From Synechococcus sp. Nb3U1 (GTDB lineage: Bacteria; Cyanobacteriota; Cyanobacteriia; Thermostichales; Thermostichaceae): a stretch of 64,000 nt of DNA. The translations under genes were made by a program, and so were the position numbers. The notes beneath the pieces were generated by a model. That model made no database searches, was not told where the DNA came from, and saw only the letters and a program-made list of their open reading frames with translations. The stretch lies in contig NZ_JAKFYQ010000001.1 in the NCBI RefSeq assembly GCF_021533835.1, positions 1,336,079-1,400,078 of the forward strand, written 5' to 3'. The stretch's first letter is position 1. The number at the start of each line of letters is the position of its first letter. Below, one piece after another: positions 53,944 to 62,203 of this stretch.

Positions 53944-54819
53944 TCAGCCCAGCGCACAAGGTAGGGTCAAGATCTCCACACCCGTTTCAGTGACGGCCAC
54001 CGTGTGCTCAAACTGGGCCGAGAGCTTGCCATCCAGGGTGACAGCCGTCCACTTATCCGCCAGCACCTTCACTTTCCAGGTACCCTCATTGATCATCGGT
54101 TCGATGGTGAAGACCATGCCTGGGCGCAGTTTTTCCCCTTGCCCCGCTTGGCCGTAATGGGGGATCTGCGGAGCCGTGTGAAATTGACGACCCACGCCAT
54201 GCCCGACAAAATCCCGCACCACTCCATAGCCTTGGGCTTCGGCATATTCCTGAATCGCAGCACCAATATCCCCCACTCGACCACCAGGTTTCACCGCCGC
54301 AATGCCGCGCCGCAAACATTCTTCGGTTACCTCCACCAGTCGGCGTGCCCGCTCAGAAGGCTGCCCGACAAAAAAGGTTTTCGAGGTGTCTCCGTGGTAG
54401 CCTCCCAAAATCGGGGTGACATCGATGTTAATGATGTCCCCCTCTCTAAGGATCTGCCTGGGACTGGGAATGCCGTGGCAAACTACCTGGTTGATGCTGG
54501 TGCAAATGGATTTGGGAAAACCGTGATACCCAAGGGGGGCACTTTTGGCACCGTGGGCTTGTGTCCAACGCTCTGCCTCATCGTTCAGGGCTTGGGTGGT
54601 AATCCCAGGTTGCACCATCGGCTCGAGATGATTGAGCAGATCTGCCGCCAACTGGCAGGCGCGCCGCATTTTTTCCAGCTCGCGGGAAGAGAGCAAAACC
54701 AGAGGTTGCGGGGCTTGGGTGAGTTGGTTCATGCCCATTTGCAGGGCGGATCCCAACTGCTCTCCCAACCGCTGAGAACGACGAGTTAAATCCGTCAATA
54801 AAGTTCGCATCTCTTCCAT
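53944..54819 (-). CDS. map: Methionine aminopeptidase type I
   Basis: The 291-residue enzyme removes N-terminal Met from nascent proteins. All metal ligands are visible: Asp in INIDVTPILGGYHGDTS (both Asp residues), His in VGHGVGRQFHTAPQIPHYG, Glu in GMVFTIEPMINEG, Glu in SAQFEHTVAV. GGAAAG eight bases before the ATG at 54819 supports this start, which gives about 30 residues more than the shortest form (Met at 54732). ClC follows on the same strand. Confidence 0.94.
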   Translation of the reverse strand: MEEMRTLLTDLTRRSQRLGEQLGSALQMGMNQLTQAPQPLVLLSSRELEKMRRACQLAADLLNHLEPMVQPGITTQALNDEAERWTQAHGAKSAPLGYHGFPKSICTSINQVVCHGIPSPRQILREGDIINIDVTPILGGYHGDTSKTFFVGQPSERARRLVEVTEECLRRGIAAVKPGGRVGDIGAAIQEYAEAQGYGVVRDFVGHGVGRQFHTAPQIPHYGQAGQGEKLRPGMVFTIEPMINEGTWKVKVLADKWTAVTLDGKLSAQFEHTVAVTETGVEILTLPCALG

Positions 54820-54913
54820 CGCTAAAGCTTTCCACGAAAATAACTGTCAGTAGGGATCCATCCATAGGTTGGGAACCTAGGGTAAGGGCAACTCATGAAA
54901 GGCTGACATCTAC

Positions 54914-55522
54914 TCACAGACCCAGCCGCCGCCGGTGTCGAATCTGTTCCGCCAGCCATAGCCCCAAAAAATAGCTGATCAAGGCTCCCCAAAAACCCAC
55001 AAAAGCACAGCCTAAAAATAGGGTGCCCGATACTTCCACGCCCCACTGCATCCAACTTTGCCAAGTGGCTGCCACCAGCTCCTGTGTGGCCACCGATGTG
55101 TGGGATCCCAGCAGCCATTTCCCCACCTGGTAGTTAAAGGCGTAAATGGGCACATAGGTGAAGGGATTGCTCACCCAAGTGCCCGCCGCTGCCACCAGCT
55201 TATTGCCACGAAAGGGGACAGCCAGCACCAGAGCGGCCAAGGTTTGAAAGCCAAAGATCGGGAAACAGCCAGCAAACACCCCCACCGCCAACCCCCGGGC
55301 AATTTGCTGCGGAGTGGATTGCAGCCGCAACAGGCGCAGGTAAAGATAGCGCAACCCCCGCTTCCAGGAGGGATCCCGACGGGTCAAAGTGACCCCAGAT
55401 TGAGAGACAGATTGAGCATTAAAACGGGGCACAGCGGATCCGGATCGGCGAAAGAAGGTACCCCAAGGCACCGAGGGCAAGGAGGGCAGAGGAGGCAGCC
55501 TCAACCAGAGAGGGGGACTCAT
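54914..55522 (-). CDS. DUF2062 membrane protein
   Basis: In this 202-residue protein the DUF2062 pattern is clear in the second half: TPQQIARGLAVGVFAGCFPI, FGFQTLAALVLAVPFRGNKL, AAAGTWVSNPFTYVPIYAFN, with two or three membrane helices. The molecular role is unknown. I use the ATG at 55522; the open frame extends to 55576. It lies about 94 bases upstream of map on the same strand. Confidence 0.85.
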   Translation of the reverse strand: MSPPLWLRLPPLPSLPSVPWGTFFRRSGSAVPRFNAQSVSQSGVTLTRRDPSWKRGLRYLYLRLLRLQSTPQQIARGLAVGVFAGCFPIFGFQTLAALVLAVPFRGNKLVAAAGTWVSNPFTYVPIYAFNYQVGKWLLGSHTSVATQELVAATWQSWMQWGVEVSGTLFLGCAFVGFWGALISYFLGLWLAEQIRHRRRLGL

Positions 55523-55650
55523 GGTGGCAAGATGAGAGAAGGTGTTAAGTCCTGTAAATCCAGTGTATCCTTCCACCTGCTGGCGACAAAGGGCTTTTGA
55601 ATGAGACTTGGACTGCCGATGGATGGCCTCAATCAGGGCACCTTGGGGAA

Positions 55651-55800
55651 CTAGGTCAGTTTATCCACCAAAGCCAACACGAAATTCAGACCCAAATAGG
55701 AGACCAGCGCCACCAAAAACACAAACAGGGTGATGCTAAACAAAGATTGCAGGGATCCAGATCCGGTTTGGGGTTCCGGCTTTTCGGGAGGAGTGGCCAT
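55651..55800 (-). CDS. 49-residue single-span membrane peptide
   Basis: A short open frame reads MATPPEKPEPQTGSGSLQ, then one membrane helix FSITLFVFLVALVSYLGLNF, then VLALVDKLT and a stop. GGGAG lies about 11-12 bases upstream... rather, GGAG occurs just inside the gene, so no clear ribosome site is visible. The design resembles small photosynthetic or NDH-1 subunits, but I cannot name it. It is on the same strand as the DUF2062 gene, 128 bases upstream of it. Confidence 0.6.
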   Translation of the reverse strand: MATPPEKPEPQTGSGSLQSLFSITLFVFLVALVSYLGLNFVLALVDKLT

Positions 55801-55957
55801 GATCAATCCAGTGAGAAAGATGATTTTTACTTAGGATCCCATCTTGGCTGCACATTTACATCTAGATAATCTGCCCACCACGGTGCCCCATGGCTTGGAG
55901 CAGCTTTTGGATGAGGGATATTTTCCAGGCGGTCAGGCTTGAGGGTGAAGGCAGCCT

Positions 55958-57019
55958 CTACCCCTCAGCCAAAATTCCTCGCAACAAGGGATCCGCCCCA
56001 AAGCGCACCACATCCGTACAGGGCAGCCCCGTTTCGGATTCCACTTGGGCAATATGTTCGTGGGCAGCAGACTCCTCCCAGCCAAAGGTATTCAGGGCAA
56101 TACCTGCAACCGGCACAGAGGCAAAGGCCCCACCAGCGCCCGCCACCTGCTCGTACAGATCGATAACGTTGGATAACGGCGGTATAGGCACATAGTCCAT
56201 ACCCTTGATGTGGGTCTGTCCAGCCCGGTGCACCAAGATCAGGTGGGTCGGCTGGGATCCACGGATCAGAGGGAGTGTCGCTGTCGAGGCGGGGTTGAGC
56301 AGGGATCCCTGACCTTCAATGTGCAGAATGTCGTGCTCGGGGCCATGGCGCATCACCAGCTGCTCCACCGCTCCGCTGGCATAGTCCACCCGCACCGCAT
56401 CCAACGGGATCCCATCCCCACTGAGCATAATCCCAGTTTGTCCGGTGGCCAGAAACCGAGAACGCAAGCCCCGTTCCAGGCTGGCCTGGTGGAGTTCTAA
56501 GCTGGTAGACATTTTCCCCACGCTCATATCGGTGCCCACCGTCAGCACCCGTTTGCAGGCGAGCATCCGCGCCAATGCCTTACCCACCGACAACCCCTGG
56601 GGTTCCTGGCGAATATCCCAAATCCAGGCCCCTGGCTGTAACCACTGTTGGAACTGTGGATCCTCAGCCATAGGCGTATGCAGCCCATTCACCAAAGATA
56701 GACCGGCTCCTAAAGCTTGGCCCAACTCCTCCCGCCACTCCTGCGGCAACTGTCCACCGGAAGGGGCAATCCCAATCGCCAAGATCTCCGGTTGATAAGC
56801 CAGAGCCTCCGCCACCGAGGCGACAATCGGAATAGGTTTCGGGATCCCCGTCAGCTCCGCCAGGGATCCCCCTGCCTGCTCCCGATCGATCACCGCCACC
56901 ACCTGAAACTGCCCGTAGCGCAGTAGCGACAAGCCGGTTTTGCCCTGATCCCGCAGTAGGCCCCCATGCAATAAAACAGCCACGCGGCTCTGATTGGAAA
57001 GGGCTCCTGGTGCTGACAT
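55958..57019 (-). CDS. DUF1611 protein, DgcN-like (D-glutamate N-acetyltransferase candidate)
   Basis: The 353-residue protein has the DUF1611 two-domain layout: an N-terminal Rossmann-like part (VAVLLHGGLLRDQGKTGLSL, VVAVIDREQAGG) and a C-terminal P-loop-like part with VLTVGTDMSVGKMSTSLELH and HDILHIEGQGSLLNPAS. Some DUF1611 proteins (DgcN) N-acetylate D-glutamate, and their partner DgcA, an enolase-superfamily enzyme, racemises the product. The next-door gene is exactly such an enolase-superfamily enzyme, nine bases away, which supports this reading. The start is ATG 57019; a TTG lies six bases upstream. Confidence 0.75.
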   Translation of the reverse strand: MSAPGALSNQSRVAVLLHGGLLRDQGKTGLSLLRYGQFQVVAVIDREQAGGSLAELTGIPKPIPIVASVAEALAYQPEILAIGIAPSGGQLPQEWREELGQALGAGLSLVNGLHTPMAEDPQFQQWLQPGAWIWDIRQEPQGLSVGKALARMLACKRVLTVGTDMSVGKMSTSLELHQASLERGLRSRFLATGQTGIMLSGDGIPLDAVRVDYASGAVEQLVMRHGPEHDILHIEGQGSLLNPASTATLPLIRGSQPTHLILVHRAGQTHIKGMDYVPIPPLSNVIDLYEQVAGAGGAFASVPVAGIALNTFGWEESAAHEHIAQVESETGLPCTDVVRFGADPLLRGILAEG

Positions 57020-57028
57020 GAGCAACCC

Positions 57029-58087
57029 CTACCCCAAAACGCCCGACAGAGTCACCCCCAAACCCGGTTGGTCGGTAGGTACTAAACGGCCATTATGCAG
57101 GATGGCCCCGGAAAAGGGATCATCCACCAGATTGAGATGGCTATCCAAATCCAGGTAGTCCACCCAAGGAGCCAGATGGGCCGCTGCCGTATTGCCCAAG
57201 GCCGTGTTGCTATAACAGCCCAGCATCACCTGCAAGCCGTGGGATTTGGCAGTGTGGATCATGCGCAGAGCTTCGCTGAGGCCACCACATTTCATTAGCT
57301 TGATGTTGATCCCATGCACTCGATCCGTGAGACCAGGAATATCACCACTGTCAAAACAGCTCTCATCCACAAAGATCGGCAGCTTCGACTCATGCCAGAG
57401 AGTGATCAACCCCGCCTCCCGTCCCCTGTCCAAAGGCTGCTCCAGATAGCTCACCCCCTGCCCCGCCAGCCAGTTGCTCATGCTCAGGCTCTGTTCCACC
57501 GTCCAAGCACCATTGGCATCCACCGTAATCAGGGATCCCAGCGGGATCACCTCCTGTACCGCGATCAGCATATTTTGATCCGCCATCAACCCCAGCTCGC
57601 TGCCCAGCTTGATTTTGAAAGCCTGAGTTTGAGTCTCTTTCATCCAGGCCAAGGCCCGTTCCTGGGCTTCCTGCGGTGAAGCAATACCGATCGTCATCGT
57701 GGTGGGTTTAATGCGGCCCAGATCCAAACCCCACAACCGCCACAACGGGATCCCCAACCGTTTGCCCATCCAATCGTGCAAAGCCATATCCACCGCCGCC
57801 CGTGCTGCCGAAGGGATCCCTTCCTGCACCAGTCGCGCTTCAATCTGCTGGCGATCCCAAGCAGAATAGCGCCGCAACAGCCCCTTGGCCACTTCCAGCC
57901 CCGTCAAAATATCTTCCAAAGACTGGTGATAGTCGTCGCTGACCGAAAAAGGACAAGCCTCCCCCCAGCCCTCCACGCCCTCCTGCTCAATCCTCACCCA
58001 GGCCAGAGAGGTATCCGTGTGGGTGCCCCGACTGATGGTGAGGGCATAGCGCTTGTGAACGGTGAAGGTTTCGACATAAACCTGCAT
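57029..58087 (-). CDS. Enolase-superfamily epimerase, dipeptide epimerase/DgcA-like
   Basis: The 352-residue muconate-lactonizing subgroup enzyme has the catalytic lysine pair in AFKIKLGSELG, metal ligands Asp in TVDANGAW, Glu in YLEQPLDRG and Asp in IFVDESCFDSGD, and the second-side lysine in GINIKLMKCGG. These match L-Ala-D/L-Glu epimerases and the N-acetyl-D-glutamate racemase DgcA. The stop is nine bases before the start of the DUF1611 gene, so the pair forms an operon likely handling D-glutamate or muropeptides from cell-wall turnover. The choice between the two activities is inference. Confidence 0.85.
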   Translation of the reverse strand: MQVYVETFTVHKRYALTISRGTHTDTSLAWVRIEQEGVEGWGEACPFSVSDDYHQSLEDILTGLEVAKGLLRRYSAWDRQQIEARLVQEGIPSAARAAVDMALHDWMGKRLGIPLWRLWGLDLGRIKPTTMTIGIASPQEAQERALAWMKETQTQAFKIKLGSELGLMADQNMLIAVQEVIPLGSLITVDANGAWTVEQSLSMSNWLAGQGVSYLEQPLDRGREAGLITLWHESKLPIFVDESCFDSGDIPGLTDRVHGINIKLMKCGGLSEALRMIHTAKSHGLQVMLGCYSNTALGNTAAAHLAPWVDYLDLDSHLNLVDDPFSGAILHNGRLVPTDQPGLGVTLSGVLG

Positions 58088-58250
58088 AGCAGTGAATCCT
58101 GACGAGCTGGGCTACCCACCCCCCTGAGCTTAGCCTGGTTCCCCAACCCCCAGAGCCAACCCAGCTCCAAACCTGAAAAAAATGATCCGTTCCCTTACCC
58201 ACCGTCTATGGTGGGATCCAGATCCATCCTCCCTTCGTCGCCTGCCCCGC

Positions 58251-59888
58251 ATGAATACCGCCGAACTCCTAATCCGCTGCCTTGAAAACGAGGGGGTAGA
58301 GTACATCTTTGGCCTGCCCGGCGAAGAAAACCTGGAGGTGCTGCAAGCCCTGCGCCACTCCTCCATACAATTCATCACCACCCGCCACGAGCAGGGGGCC
58401 GCCTTTATGGCGGATGTCTATGGTCGATTGACGGGCAAAGCGGGGGTATGCCTATCCACCCTAGGGCCGGGCGCGACCAATCTCATGACCGGGGTAGCTG
58501 ACGCCAACTTAGATGGAGCGCCGCTTGTGGCCATTACCGGACAGGTGGGCACCGATCGCATGCACATCGAGTCCCATCAATACCTGGATTTGGTGGCCAT
58601 GTTCGAGCCCGTCACCAAGTGGAACGCCCAGATTGTCCGCCCCAGCATCACCCCTGAGATCGTGCGTAAAGCCTTCAAGCTGGCCCAAACCGAAAAACCT
58701 GGCGCCGTCCACATCGACCTGCCGGAAAACATCGCCGCCATGGAAGCCAGCGGGATCCCCTTGGGCAAAGATCGCCTCGAGAAAACCTACGCCTCCTTTC
58801 AAAGCCTGAACGAAGCCGCCTCCTTGATCTCCCGAGCCCATAACCCCCTGATCCTGGCGGGCAACGGTGCCATTCGTGCCCAAGCCAGCGATGCCCTGAC
58901 AGAATTTGCCACACGCCTGAATATCCCCGTGGCTAATACCTTCATGGGCAAAGGAGTGATCCCCTATACCCATCCCCTTTCCCTCTGGGCCGTCGGCCTA
59001 CAACAACGGGATCTAATCAGCTGCGGCTTCGACAAAACCGACCTGGTCATCGCCGTCGGCTACGACCTGATCGAATACTCCCCCAAAAAATGGAACCCCG
59101 ATGGCAGCATCCCCATTGTCCACATCGCCGCTCTACGAGCGGAAATTGACAGCAGCTACATTCCCCAAGTAGAAGTGATTGGCGATATCTCCGACTCTCT
59201 GCTAGAACTGCTGCGCCGCTCCGATCGCGCTGGCAAACCGGATCCCTACGGCATCAGCCTGCGGGAAAACATCCACCGCGAATACCTCCGCTACGCCCAA
59301 GATCAGAGCTACCCGATCAAGCCCCAGAAGCTGATCTACGACCTGCGCCAAGTATTGCGGCCAGAGGATATCGTCATTTCGGATGTCGGGGCTCACAAAA
59401 TGTGGATGGCCCGCCTCTACCACTGCGACAAACCCAATACTTGTCTTATCTCCAACGGTTTTGCCGCCATGGGCATCGCTATTCCAGGGGCCTTGGCCGC
59501 CAAGCTGGTGCATCCCGAGCGCCGTATCGTGGCCGTCACAGGGGATGGCGGATTCATGATGAACTGCCAAGAACTGGAAACCGCCCTGAGAGTGGGCACC
59601 CCCTTCGTCACCTTGATTTTTAACGATGGCGGCTATGGGCTGATCGAATGGAAGCAGCACAACCAATACGGCGAGGCAGCTTTTATCAAGTTTGGCAATC
59701 CAGACTTCGTTAAGCTAGCAGAGAGCATGGGCCTGAAGGGCTACCGAGTCGAATCAACCGGCGAACTGATCCCCACCCTCAAGCAGGCTCTAGATCAACC
59801 CGTCCCCAGCCTCATCGACTGCCCCGTCGACTACAGCGAGAATCTCTACTTCAGTCAACGCTCCCAAGCCTTGGTTTGCGAGATTTAA
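58251..59888 (+). CDS. Acetolactate synthase large subunit, catabolic AlsS type
   Basis: The 545-residue thiamine diphosphate enzyme has the activating glutamate in ITTRHEQGAAFMADVYGRL, the LSTLGPGATNLMTGVADAN loop, and the ThDP/metal site TGDGGFMMNCQELETA followed by IFNDGGYGLIEWKQHNQYG. The IEWKQ segment and short length are like catabolic AlsS rather than FAD-dependent IlvB. It condenses two pyruvates to acetolactate. No small subunit or AlsD decarboxylase gene is nearby. The start is ATG 58251 (MNTAELLIRCLENEG); the frame is open to 58182. It is divergent from the epimerase operon. Confidence 0.88.
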   Translation: MNTAELLIRCLENEGVEYIFGLPGEENLEVLQALRHSSIQFITTRHEQGAAFMADVYGRLTGKAGVCLSTLGPGATNLMTGVADANLDGAPLVAITGQVGTDRMHIESHQYLDLVAMFEPVTKWNAQIVRPSITPEIVRKAFKLAQTEKPGAVHIDLPENIAAMEASGIPLGKDRLEKTYASFQSLNEAASLISRAHNPLILAGNGAIRAQASDALTEFATRLNIPVANTFMGKGVIPYTHPLSLWAVGLQQRDLISCGFDKTDLVIAVGYDLIEYSPKKWNPDGSIPIVHIAALRAEIDSSYIPQVEVIGDISDSLLELLRRSDRAGKPDPYGISLRENIHREYLRYAQDQSYPIKPQKLIYDLRQVLRPEDIVISDVGAHKMWMARLYHCDKPNTCLISNGFAAMGIAIPGALAAKLVHPERRIVAVTGDGGFMMNCQELETALRVGTPFVTLIFNDGGYGLIEWKQHNQYGEAAFIKFGNPDFVKLAESMGLKGYRVESTGELIPTLKQALDQPVPSLIDCPVDYSENLYFSQRSQALVCEI

Positions 59889-59905
59889 GGCTCAACTGGG
59901 GCATA

Positions 59906-59946
59906 GTAAGCCCAGGATTGACCCCATCCAGGGAGTGGAGGCTTAC
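59906..59946. terminator. Possible hairpin after the acetolactate synthase gene
   Basis: GTAAGCC (59906-59912) and GGCTTAC (59940-59946) are exact complements around 27 bases, 18 bases past the stop. There is no T-run, so this is a weak terminator candidate. A TTGACC at 59959-59964 with a poor -10 follows before pilB. Confidence 0.3.
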
Positions 59947-60013
59947 GTACCCTTACCATTGACCCCTGTAGCCCAGTGCAGTCAAATAGAAACATCATTG
60001 GTGGCCTAGCAGC

Positions 60014-62074
60014 ATGAATGACTTTCCTCCTTCCTTGAGTACCCGCCGCAGCACCGCTGCCAGCAAAGCCCTGGCCATCGCCAACGCCAGCATCACCCCC
60101 TTTGGCCGCAAATTAAAAGAATTAGGCTTGGCCAACGATGCCCAAATTCAAGAAATTCAAAAGGCTTTTAAGGGGGAGCGAGACGGCAACGGCAAAGCTC
60201 TTGCTCTGATTGTCAAAGACATTGTTGGCAAGGAGATCACCCCAGATCTTGAGCGCGCTTACAAACGGCAGCAACTGTTTGAGTTGAAGGTGATTTATGG
60301 GATCCCTTCCCTCGACTTGGATTTGGATCAGGTGGAAATATCAGAAATTACCCCCCTGATTGATTCGATCTTGCCCCTGGATATTTGTAACCGCTACAAG
60401 TTTTTGCCCATCCGCCAGGAAGACAACCAGGTGCTGGTGGCGATGGTGAAGCCAGATAACCTCCAGGCTCTAGACGACATTCACCGTCGTTTCCGCATTC
60501 AAGGATTGAAACTGCAGCGGCGAGTGTTCACGCAGCGGGATTTTGATACCTTGATCAACCGCTACATGGATGTCCAGGCAGATCTGCTGGCCATCAAGGG
60601 GATCAACGACGTTGCGGCCATTCAGTCAGAAGAAGAGGTCGTTGTCAACACCGCCGAGATCGACCTGGATAGCATCGAAGATATTGCCATCGATGAGGCC
60701 AGCGAGGGATCCCTGGAGCAGCAGGTCAAATCTGCCGACGATGCCCCGATCATCAAACTGGCCAACCAAATTCTGATTAAAGCCCTGCAAGAAGGGGTTT
60801 CCGACATCCACATCGAGCCTCAAGAAGAGTACCTGCGGGTTCGTTTCCGCAAAGATGGAGTGTTGCGCCAAGCCTTTGAGCAGTTCCCCAAAAAGATTGT
60901 TCCCGCCCTCACCGCTCGCTTCAAAATCATCTCCAACCTGAATATTGCCGAGCGGCGTATGCCCCAGGATGGACGGATTCGCCGCGTATTCAAGGGCCGC
61001 AAAGTGGACTTCCGGGTCAGCACCCTGCCCTCCCGCTACGGCGAAAAGATCGTGATGCGGATCCTGGACAACTCCGCCACGCAACTGGGCTTAGATAAAT
61101 TGATTACAGATCCAGAAACCCTTGACAGCTTCAAAGAGATCGTCAAGCGGCCCTTTGGCTTGATCCTGGTCACTGGGCCAACCGGATCTGGAAAAACCAC
61201 CTCTCTCTATTCGGCTCTATCCGAAGTTAACGATCCGGGCATCAACATCAGCACCGCCGAAGATCCGATTGAATACTCCCTGCCGGGGATCACCCAGGTG
61301 CAGGTGATCCGAGAAAAAGGGATGGACTTTGCCCTGATCCTCAGAGCCTTCCTGCGACAGGATCCCGATGTGATTCTGGTGGGGGAAACCCGCGACCACG
61401 AAACCGCCAAAACCGCCATCGAAGCCTCTCTGACCGGTCACCTGGTGTTGACGACCCTGCACACCAACGATGCCCCTGGAGCCATCGCCCGTCTCACAGA
61501 AATGGGGATCGAGCCCTTTATGATCTCCAGCTCGTTGCTAGGGGTGCTAGCGCAGCGTTTGATGCGCCGGGTTTGCAGCAACTGTCGGATCCCGTACCAT
61601 CCCAGCCCAGAAGAATTGGCTCGCTACGGCCTCACTTTGACTGGCGATGGCGAACAGCTCACCTTCTACAAAGCCAACAAACTCTCCCCCAAAGAGGTGG
61701 AACAGCACAAGGCCTCCGGCAAGCCAATCTGCGAAAAATGTGGGGGAGTGGGCTATAAAGGCCGGGTTGGTGTTTATGAATTCATGCGCATGAACGATCG
61801 CATTGCCGAGTTGATCAATAAAGAAGCTCCCACCGAGGTCATTAAAGAAGCGGCGGTGGAAACTGGCATGAAGACTCTGCTGGCCTACAGCTTAATGCTG
61901 GTGAAACAGGGCCATACTACTTTAGAGGAAGTCGACCGGGTCACCCTCACCGACAAGGGCTTAGAAAGCGAACTGAAGGCTCGTGCCAAAGCCCTCAATA
62001 CCTGTCGTAACTGTGGGGCTGCCCTGCACATCGACTGGATGGATTGTCCCTACTGTCTAACGCCGAAGTTTTAG
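60014..62074 (+). CDS. pilB: Type IV pilus extension ATPase PilB with C-terminal zinc-ribbon extension
   Basis: The 686-residue secretion ATPase has an N-terminal GspE-N domain, N2 domain, Walker A TGPTGSGKTTSLYSAL near residue 388, Asp box region TAEDPIEYSLPG, Walker B DPDVILVGETRDHET, the His box GHLVLTTLHTNDA, and the tetracysteine metal site CSNCRIPYH near 521 with CEKCGGVGY near 573. An extra tail near residues 660-686 has a second pair of CXXC knuckles (TCRNCGAAL and DCPYCLTPKF). In Synechocystis the C-terminus of PilB1 is reported to bind Hfq. It is first in the pilB-pilT-pilC cluster. Confidence 0.95.
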   Translation: MNDFPPSLSTRRSTAASKALAIANASITPFGRKLKELGLANDAQIQEIQKAFKGERDGNGKALALIVKDIVGKEITPDLERAYKRQQLFELKVIYGIPSLDLDLDQVEISEITPLIDSILPLDICNRYKFLPIRQEDNQVLVAMVKPDNLQALDDIHRRFRIQGLKLQRRVFTQRDFDTLINRYMDVQADLLAIKGINDVAAIQSEEEVVVNTAEIDLDSIEDIAIDEASEGSLEQQVKSADDAPIIKLANQILIKALQEGVSDIHIEPQEEYLRVRFRKDGVLRQAFEQFPKKIVPALTARFKIISNLNIAERRMPQDGRIRRVFKGRKVDFRVSTLPSRYGEKIVMRILDNSATQLGLDKLITDPETLDSFKEIVKRPFGLILVTGPTGSGKTTSLYSALSEVNDPGINISTAEDPIEYSLPGITQVQVIREKGMDFALILRAFLRQDPDVILVGETRDHETAKTAIEASLTGHLVLTTLHTNDAPGAIARLTEMGIEPFMISSSLLGVLAQRLMRRVCSNCRIPYHPSPEELARYGLTLTGDGEQLTFYKANKLSPKEVEQHKASGKPICEKCGGVGYKGRVGVYEFMRMNDRIAELINKEAPTEVIKEAAVETGMKTLLAYSLMLVKQGHTTLEEVDRVTLTDKGLESELKARAKALNTCRNCGAALHIDWMDCPYCLTPKF

Positions 62075-62090
62075 GAAATCTGCTGGATGC

Positions 62091-62118
62091 TTGACGATGC
62101 TGAGGTGTCGACTATAAC
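62091..62118 (+). promoter_or_regulatory. Sigma-70-like promoter upstream of pilT
   Basis: TTGACG (62091-62096) and TATAAC (62113-62118) are spaced by 16 bases, close to consensus, and lie just past the pilB stop and 86 bases before the pilT ATG. It suggests pilT can be transcribed independently of pilB. Confidence 0.6.
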
Positions 62119-62203
62119 AGTCCTATACGGTTGCTCCTTTGTCACGCCGCCATTGTTTCCCTTTTGATTGCCGGATCCACTCATTTTTGGAGACCCCGAC
62201 CCT

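Noticed and set aside
54004-54789. Plus-strand open frame of 261 codons
   Set aside because: It is antisense to map, whose metal ligands are all intact.
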